From IMG/VR virus record IMGVR_UViG_3300023198_000945, positions 1-27,305 of that record: DNA of 27,305 bases. One strand, written 5' to 3'. Source of the stretch: a virus. A program made the translations under genes and the position numbers. The notes under the pieces were generated by a model that had not been told where the DNA came from, ran no database searches, and was given only the letters and a program-made list of their open reading frames with translations. The number at the start of each line of letters is the position of its first letter. Positions within the stretch are counted from its first letter, which is position 1. This document shows, in pieces, positions 22,819-27,305 of the stretch.

Positions 22819-25719
22819 CTATAATTTCGATTTCGGATTAGGTGCGTATTGTCGTGTGCTCTGGCTACCACCGGATGTGTCGGGAGGGTTTGCGGCCTCA
22901 TCAGCTTCGATTTCTTTTAGTTTACGCCGGATACTGTTAACCCCTCTACCAAAACCTCTTGCGAGTTGTGTAGTGACATTAGAGAAATAAAATCTGATCG
23001 GATTCTGGTAGGCTTTCTCTAAAGCAAATAGGGACCTGAGCTGAGCATCTGTCGGATTGCCGAATAGTTCAACTATTACAGTCTCCTGTGGGCTTTTGCG
23101 TGTTAGTACTCTCACCAGTCCACGTTCCTGTGCCAGTGAGGGGTAGTTATCAAACGCCTGCTTCTCGGGTATCTTGAGAGCCTTGGCGAGAGATGCTTCA
23201 TGACTCGTGACGTTGATAGCGGTGCCGTCCTCAGTCAACCAGCCTCGTGTGAGTTTCGCCGGGTCTTTTGTAACTGTGCCGAGTGTTGAGGGCTTTATTT
23301 TAACGGCTGCTGCAGGAGCGAGGGCTGCAGGGGCTCCACCGCTTCCGCTACTTCTTCCACCTTTTCCCTGGAATTTGGCCCACTCTTCTGGAGCATATCG
23401 CTCGAATCCTTCTCTGATCCACTGTTCAATCTTGGGTTTAAGAGTACTGTCCAACTCTCTGATATCCTTGGATCGCCCGGCTTTATCCAGCCTCTTGATA
23501 TAACTTTCGCCACTTTGATACCTCTTGTTTTTCCATGTGTTAGCTGCGGTTTGCAGTTCTGTACCGAACCAGTCTGTGTATATCTCATCTTTTAGTTTAA
23601 ATTCGTCAGCTATTTTACCGACTGTAGCTTCTATCTCTTTAAATCTAGCAGACGACCACGCGGGATCTTTTGGGCTGGTTTCAATCAATCTAATCGCAGG
23701 TCTGCCCCCTACCTGTACCGAAGAAGCCCCTTCAAGAGACGGGTCTAGTTCAATTAGTCTTTTGTGGAACTTCGTAAAAGCGCCTCTGTTATTTAATTTT
23801 TCAGGGAGTATTATATCCATGCCGGTGGCTAGTTGCTGCTTACCCTTAACGACTCTCGTAACTCCAGCTCTCGACTTTGCGGGACCCATCACGTCTCTTA
23901 CTGCCGGCCCAACTCTAGCCCGAATCCGATATCCCATCATGTAATCTTGCTGAGCGTAATAACCGACAGCGTTGATAAACTCATGCACAGATTCAGGTGT
24001 ACCAAACACTTCTACTGACTTACTCGGATTAACTTTACCTCCCCAAGCCCCGGGTTTCATGAATCCACCCAAAACCCTAATTCCTATTTTCGGGCCGAGC
24101 ACATTCATAATGTTCGTCAGAACTTCATTTGTTATGGACTCGTTGGCTTTGTAGTCTAATTTATGCAAGTCCGGGAATATCTTGGAATAAGGTGACTTGT
24201 TACCGAAAGCCAGCTCGGTAGGTATAGTTGATACATTGTGGCGCATCATCAATTCAGGAGACTCATAGGCATACCCGAATTTCTTACGCATCGCAGCCCA
24301 GAGAGCCGCTTGCATTTGATCCGGTGTCCAGTCGCTTTTGCCTCCTATCTTTAGTCTATTTGCTTCAGGGACTGCCTCATTCAGCTGTTTCGTAATCAAC
24401 TCATACTGAGCTTCGGAAGGAACTCCGGTCTTGTTATCTTGCTTGAGACCTTTTGTGGCTTTTTTGCCGAACCTCTTTTCGAGGAATTTTAAATAGGTCT
24501 TATCTAAAAATCCTGCGAGTCGCAACATGTGAACATCAATAGGAGTCGGGCCTCCGTATTTTGGGTCATCCCCCATGATGCTGCGCGTAGTCTTCCCGAA
24601 TGCTGCGTCTAGGAAATCAGATAGCTTGGCTCTAATACCGGCTTTCGGTACTTGCTCTTTGAGAGCAGCTTTTACCGCAGGTGCATTAAGTCCAGCCTGT
24701 TTAGGCTCATGCAATCCAGCTAACTGACGCTCCGCTATCAGCATGTTAGTCACTCCGCGTCTCGGAGCTTCATTAAGCTGTGTCAAACTCCATGCAGCCA
24801 GTCTCGTAGAGGCGTCGTCTATCCCGACATATTTCTCGAACACCGGACGAAGCTCTGAATAAAACCTAGCCGCTTCCTGTATCTCGGCATCTGAACCATA
24901 TTCCTTTATCATTCTCATATAATCTTTAGTCGATTGAGGACCAACAGGAAATTCTCCTGTACCGTCATTGAGATAGTGCCTGCTGTTGGAATGTTTCTGG
25001 AATGGAGTCTTCCGCGCTTTTGTTCTGCGTATTCTCTCTCCAGGACGCTGTAGTGGCTCGACATTGTCCCAGTATTTCTTTAGAGCATTGCCGGCATATT
25101 TCCAATCAGGAAACATAGCGTCTGTGTTGAGAAATCCACCCTCTTCTGCTAATCCTCTCGGACCAAATCCCTCACGAGCAGCCCCCTGAAGTTTCTTGGC
25201 TCCAGATATCACACCTGGAGACACTGCAGCTAAACCGAGAGTGAGATTAATAATCCCTTTGGGATAATTGCCTTCTTCAAACCCGTCTATACCGTGCTTG
25301 ATCATGGGAATGCCGAAACCAACACCGGCAAGGCGCCCGAGCTTGCGTGGCAGCGCGGCAGCGGCGCCTATAGTACCGATAGCCAGTGGTGTGGTCATTC
25401 CTATTGCAATATTGTCAACCTCGTCCATGAGCTGCTTCATGGCATTTGGTTTATTCGGGTCAAGAGTGGCAGCGAGTTGGGGATTACGCGCCATGTAAAC
25501 GTCCCAGGAGGATCTCCCGGGCTTGATCAGAGGTGTAGTGAGGAATTCCCCTATCTGACCGAGACGAGATCCACCTGCTGATGTCGTACTGGTGGGCAAT
25601 GTACCACCAATCTCAGCCGCCGACAGCCTGGAGGAGTCCAAAGGCTTCTGCACGTTGGGCGAGAATGTCCTACCACCTTGACGAATCAGCTCGGATAAAC
25701 TCAGTGTAGGCTCTGGCAT
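22819..25719 (-). CDS. Large multi-region protein upstream of the portal
   Basis: A 966-residue protein with no confident family. N-terminal 100 residues are low complexity and polar. Two Ala/Gly-rich hydrophobic stretches (about 104-140 and 157-173) could cross or disturb membranes. Residues about 290-485 form one conserved-looking domain: RLAAWSLTQLNEAPRRGVTN (306-325), PTPIDVHMLRLAGF (391-404) and QAALWAAMRKKFGY (470-483). The IDVH part recalls the VDTH of HhH-GPD DNA glycosylases, a weak resemblance. A Ser/Gly/Ala linker lies near 785-805. AGGGA precedes the ATG, and the start overlaps the radical-SAM stop by one base. It may be an injected or polyvalent-type protein. Confidence 0.8.
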   Translation of the reverse strand: MPEPTLSLSELIRQGGRTFSPNVQKPLDSSRLSAAEIGGTLPTSTTSAGGSRLGQIGEFLTTPLIKPGRSSWDVYMARNPQLAATLDPNKPNAMKQLMDEVDNIAIGMTTPLAIGTIGAAAALPRKLGRLAGVGFGIPMIKHGIDGFEEGNYPKGIINLTLGLAAVSPGVISGAKKLQGAAREGFGPRGLAEEGGFLNTDAMFPDWKYAGNALKKYWDNVEPLQRPGERIRRTKARKTPFQKHSNSRHYLNDGTGEFPVGPQSTKDYMRMIKEYGSDAEIQEAARFYSELRPVFEKYVGIDDASTRLAAWSLTQLNEAPRRGVTNMLIAERQLAGLHEPKQAGLNAPAVKAALKEQVPKAGIRAKLSDFLDAAFGKTTRSIMGDDPKYGGPTPIDVHMLRLAGFLDKTYLKFLEKRFGKKATKGLKQDNKTGVPSEAQYELITKQLNEAVPEANRLKIGGKSDWTPDQMQAALWAAMRKKFGYAYESPELMMRHNVSTIPTELAFGNKSPYSKIFPDLHKLDYKANESITNEVLTNIMNVLGPKIGIRVLGGFMKPGAWGGKVNPSKSVEVFGTPESVHEFINAVGYYAQQDYMMGYRIRARVGPAVRDVMGPAKSRAGVTRVVKGKQQLATGMDIILPEKLNNRGAFTKFHKRLIELDPSLEGASSVQVGGRPAIRLIETSPKDPAWSSARFKEIEATVGKIADEFKLKDEIYTDWFGTELQTAANTWKNKRYQSGESYIKRLDKAGRSKDIRELDSTLKPKIEQWIREGFERYAPEEWAKFQGKGGRSSGSGGAPAALAPAAAVKIKPSTLGTVTKDPAKLTRGWLTEDGTAINVTSHEASLAKALKIPEKQAFDNYPSLAQERGLVRVLTRKSPQETVIVELFGNPTDAQLRSLFALEKAYQNPIRFYFSNVTTQLARGFGRGVNSIRRKLKEIEADEAANPPDTSGGSQSTRQYAPNPKSKL

Positions 25720-27284
25720 TATTTATTCCCTTTCAACGGAAATTCAATCACTTCACCAAGTTGTCGAGATTTTCTGCCGCGTTCTACTGCAGCATTCCAG
25801 ATTTGATTGGTTACGCTGTTCGGATCTTTTGAGTCTAATACAGAACCTATGCTAAAAGGTCTCTGAACTGTCGGCGGTTTAACAGCAGGCTGCGATATAT
25901 TACTGAACGGCTGCTGACCTTGTCTACTGACAGGAGGCTGTTGATTAATAAAGTCTACATTGCGCTGATAATTCCTGCCGGCTCGCGGTAATCTCGGCTG
26001 TACCGGAGGAGGATCGAGTGATTTACTCGACCAGTCGAACAGCTCATCCGAAAACGTCTCGTGGATTTTAGGGTCCGGCATCCAGGATTTCTGAAGCACG
26101 TTCTGATCTATATCAGCCGCTGTAGCTGCTTTCAAAGATTTGCTTAAATCGGTATCATCGAATACAGCCAAGTTGTAAATATTGTTGTGAGATATCACAT
26201 CTTTGTTGTTGTCGAGCCAGCGTGATGTATTGCGATACGTGTCTGCTGTCTCGCCAGGCAACCCGATCATGACATTCGGTACCAGCTTGGCGTCAGTCAT
26301 CCTGATCTTGTCCGCCGCCTCGTCCAGCAGCTTCATGTTCGACGGTTTCCGCAGGCTTTTGAGAATCGGGTCATTGGCACTTTCAACACCGAGCTCGATA
26401 TACTTGATCCCAGACCCGTTGATAAACTCCGGTGACAACTTCTTCATTTGCGCTGGGGATGTCTGTACAATAAACCCCTGGAAGTCTGGATTCTGAGACT
26501 TCATACGATCATAGATATCAGGCAGCAGCTTGTGATTCTTGGCCTGACCGAATGTCTTGTCGTTCAGATACACGAGAGGACTTGGAAGATCCTTTGCAAT
26601 AGCGTCAGCCTGCTGCATAATACCTTTTTTACCCATTTCTGTAACACTTCCCCCTAAATTACAGAAAGTACAGCTATGCAGACACCCTGTACTAAGGCAG
26701 AGTCGTGGAACAGTTTTGGTACCCTTGAAATTCTTATAGTTATTCCCAGCCTGGAATTTGAAACCAGTGTCTTCAACCATGTCTTTAACATTGTCATAAG
26801 CCTTTACGTTGTCCATTTTCTTGAACATACCGAGATTTCCGCCGTACCCCCCGATACTAAACTTACCGGGCGAGCTCTCTACGAGCTTCTTAGCGAAGTT
26901 TTTATTCACGTCCAACACCGACATCGCGGTATTACCGTATCCGGCGTCATTCATGAACTTGATAGCTTCATCGAGATCCCGCACGACATACGTGTCAGCG
27001 TTTTTAACACTGTTCGCGATCTGAGTCTGCCAATCCGGTAATTCCCAGAAGTCTGCCGGTCTGTTATAACCAGGACGGCTCTGGTACAGCTTGTCAAAAT
27101 ACTGAGTCGCCTTATCCGTCGCCTTTCGAGACCCGGGATTCAACAAGTCATCTGAAAACTGCACCATCAGAGTGCGATCTGAATTACTCGAAACAGCTCC
27201 AGGTTGATCAGCTCCTCTCACCCAGATATTACGGTCAGTACTGGTCGGGGTGCCTCTTGAAGCATTCTTGGCAGTCACGCCCAT
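25719..27284 (-). CDS. Radical SAM protein with Pro/Gln-rich tail (start may lie outside window)
   Basis: At least 521 residues. The cluster motif is CLHSCTFC (Cys201, Cys205, Cys208), followed by VYLNDKTFG (238-246), YIELGVESAND (295-305) and VPNVMIGLPGET (335-346), the standard SAM-binding and core strands of radical SAM enzymes. Residues about 100-190 include KFSIGGYGG and could be a reduced B12-binding-type Rossmann domain (inference). Residues 424-475 are Pro/Gln-rich, unlike an enzyme. The substrate is unknown. The ATG at 27284 has no ribosome site and the frame stays open to the window edge, so the true start may be upstream. It is coupled by one base to the 966-residue gene. Confidence 0.88.
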   Translation of the reverse strand: MGVTAKNASRGTPTSTDRNIWVRGADQPGAVSSNSDRTLMVQFSDDLLNPGSRKATDKATQYFDKLYQSRPGYNRPADFWELPDWQTQIANSVKNADTYVVRDLDEAIKFMNDAGYGNTAMSVLDVNKNFAKKLVESSPGKFSIGGYGGNLGMFKKMDNVKAYDNVKDMVEDTGFKFQAGNNYKNFKGTKTVPRLCLSTGCLHSCTFCNLGGSVTEMGKKGIMQQADAIAKDLPSPLVYLNDKTFGQAKNHKLLPDIYDRMKSQNPDFQGFIVQTSPAQMKKLSPEFINGSGIKYIELGVESANDPILKSLRKPSNMKLLDEAADKIRMTDAKLVPNVMIGLPGETADTYRNTSRWLDNNKDVISHNNIYNLAVFDDTDLSKSLKAATAADIDQNVLQKSWMPDPKIHETFSDELFDWSSKSLDPPPVQPRLPRAGRNYQRNVDFINQQPPVSRQGQQPFSNISQPAVKPPTVQRPFSIGSVLDSKDPNSVTNQIWNAAVERGRKSRQLGEVIEFPLKGNK

Positions 27285-27305
27285 GTCATATGTCCGCGTA
27301 GGCGA

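Noticed and set aside
23525-23944. 139-residue plus-strand frame opposite the 966-residue gene
   Set aside because: Low-complexity Ser/Leu-rich shadow frame without start signals.
1-27305. tRNA genes, CRISPR arrays, insertion sequences, attachment sites
   Set aside because: Looked for on both strands by eye; no cloverleaf, regular spaced repeats, transposase or integrase seen.

Overview
The window is a piece of a tailed-phage (or prophage) genome of podovirus type. On the minus strand, from about 27.3 kb down to 7.7 kb, lies a late virion operon that follows the order of Salmonella phage P22: portal (gp1-like), scaffold (gp8-like), coat (gp5-like), tail accessory factor (gp4-like), gp10-like hub, a receptor-binding candidate, then three large proteins in the position of the ejection proteins gp7, gp20 and gp16. 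The portal, coat, gp4 and gp10 calls rest on conserved sequence features. The second and third ejection proteins are called mainly by position. P22-type machinery and a lipoprotein with Asp at +2 suggest a Gram-negative host; nothing here identifies it further. I see no integrase, terminase, DNA polymerase, tRNA or CRISPR array.

Plus strand, 1 to 7.6 kb: closely packed small genes, many joined by 1-4 base overlaps. They include zinc-ribbon and Cys-rich proteins, an SMC/RecF-like ATPase with an altered Walker A motif, a DUF5675 protein behind a strong sigma70-like promoter and a long hairpin, a two-helix membrane protein, a lipoprotein, a calcineurin-like metallophosphoesterase, and a MazZ-like dATP/dGTP diphosphohydrolase (DUF5664). 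The run ends in a cluster of small zinc-ribbon, coiled-coil and membrane proteins joined by a repeated stop-RBS-start cassette and sharing a 24-bp direct repeat. Two of these genes are under 60 codons. The two transcription directions converge at about 7.64 kb.

Minus strand, upstream end (22.8-27.3 kb): before the portal, where a P22-like phage would have terminase just upstream (outside the window), lie two unusual coupled genes. One is a radical-SAM protein with an intact CxxxCxxC cluster motif and a Pro/Gln-rich tail. The other is a 966-residue multi-region protein with a motif reminiscent of HhH-GPD DNA glycosylases. Their place in the head operon suggests they are made late and perhaps packaged and delivered with the DNA. 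This pair is the best candidate for an undescribed system here.

Other insertions into the P22-like order are a beta-helix protein between portal and scaffold, followed by a UUCG-loop hairpin; a small Cys4 protein between coat and gp4; and a GNAT-like protein next to the ejection genes.
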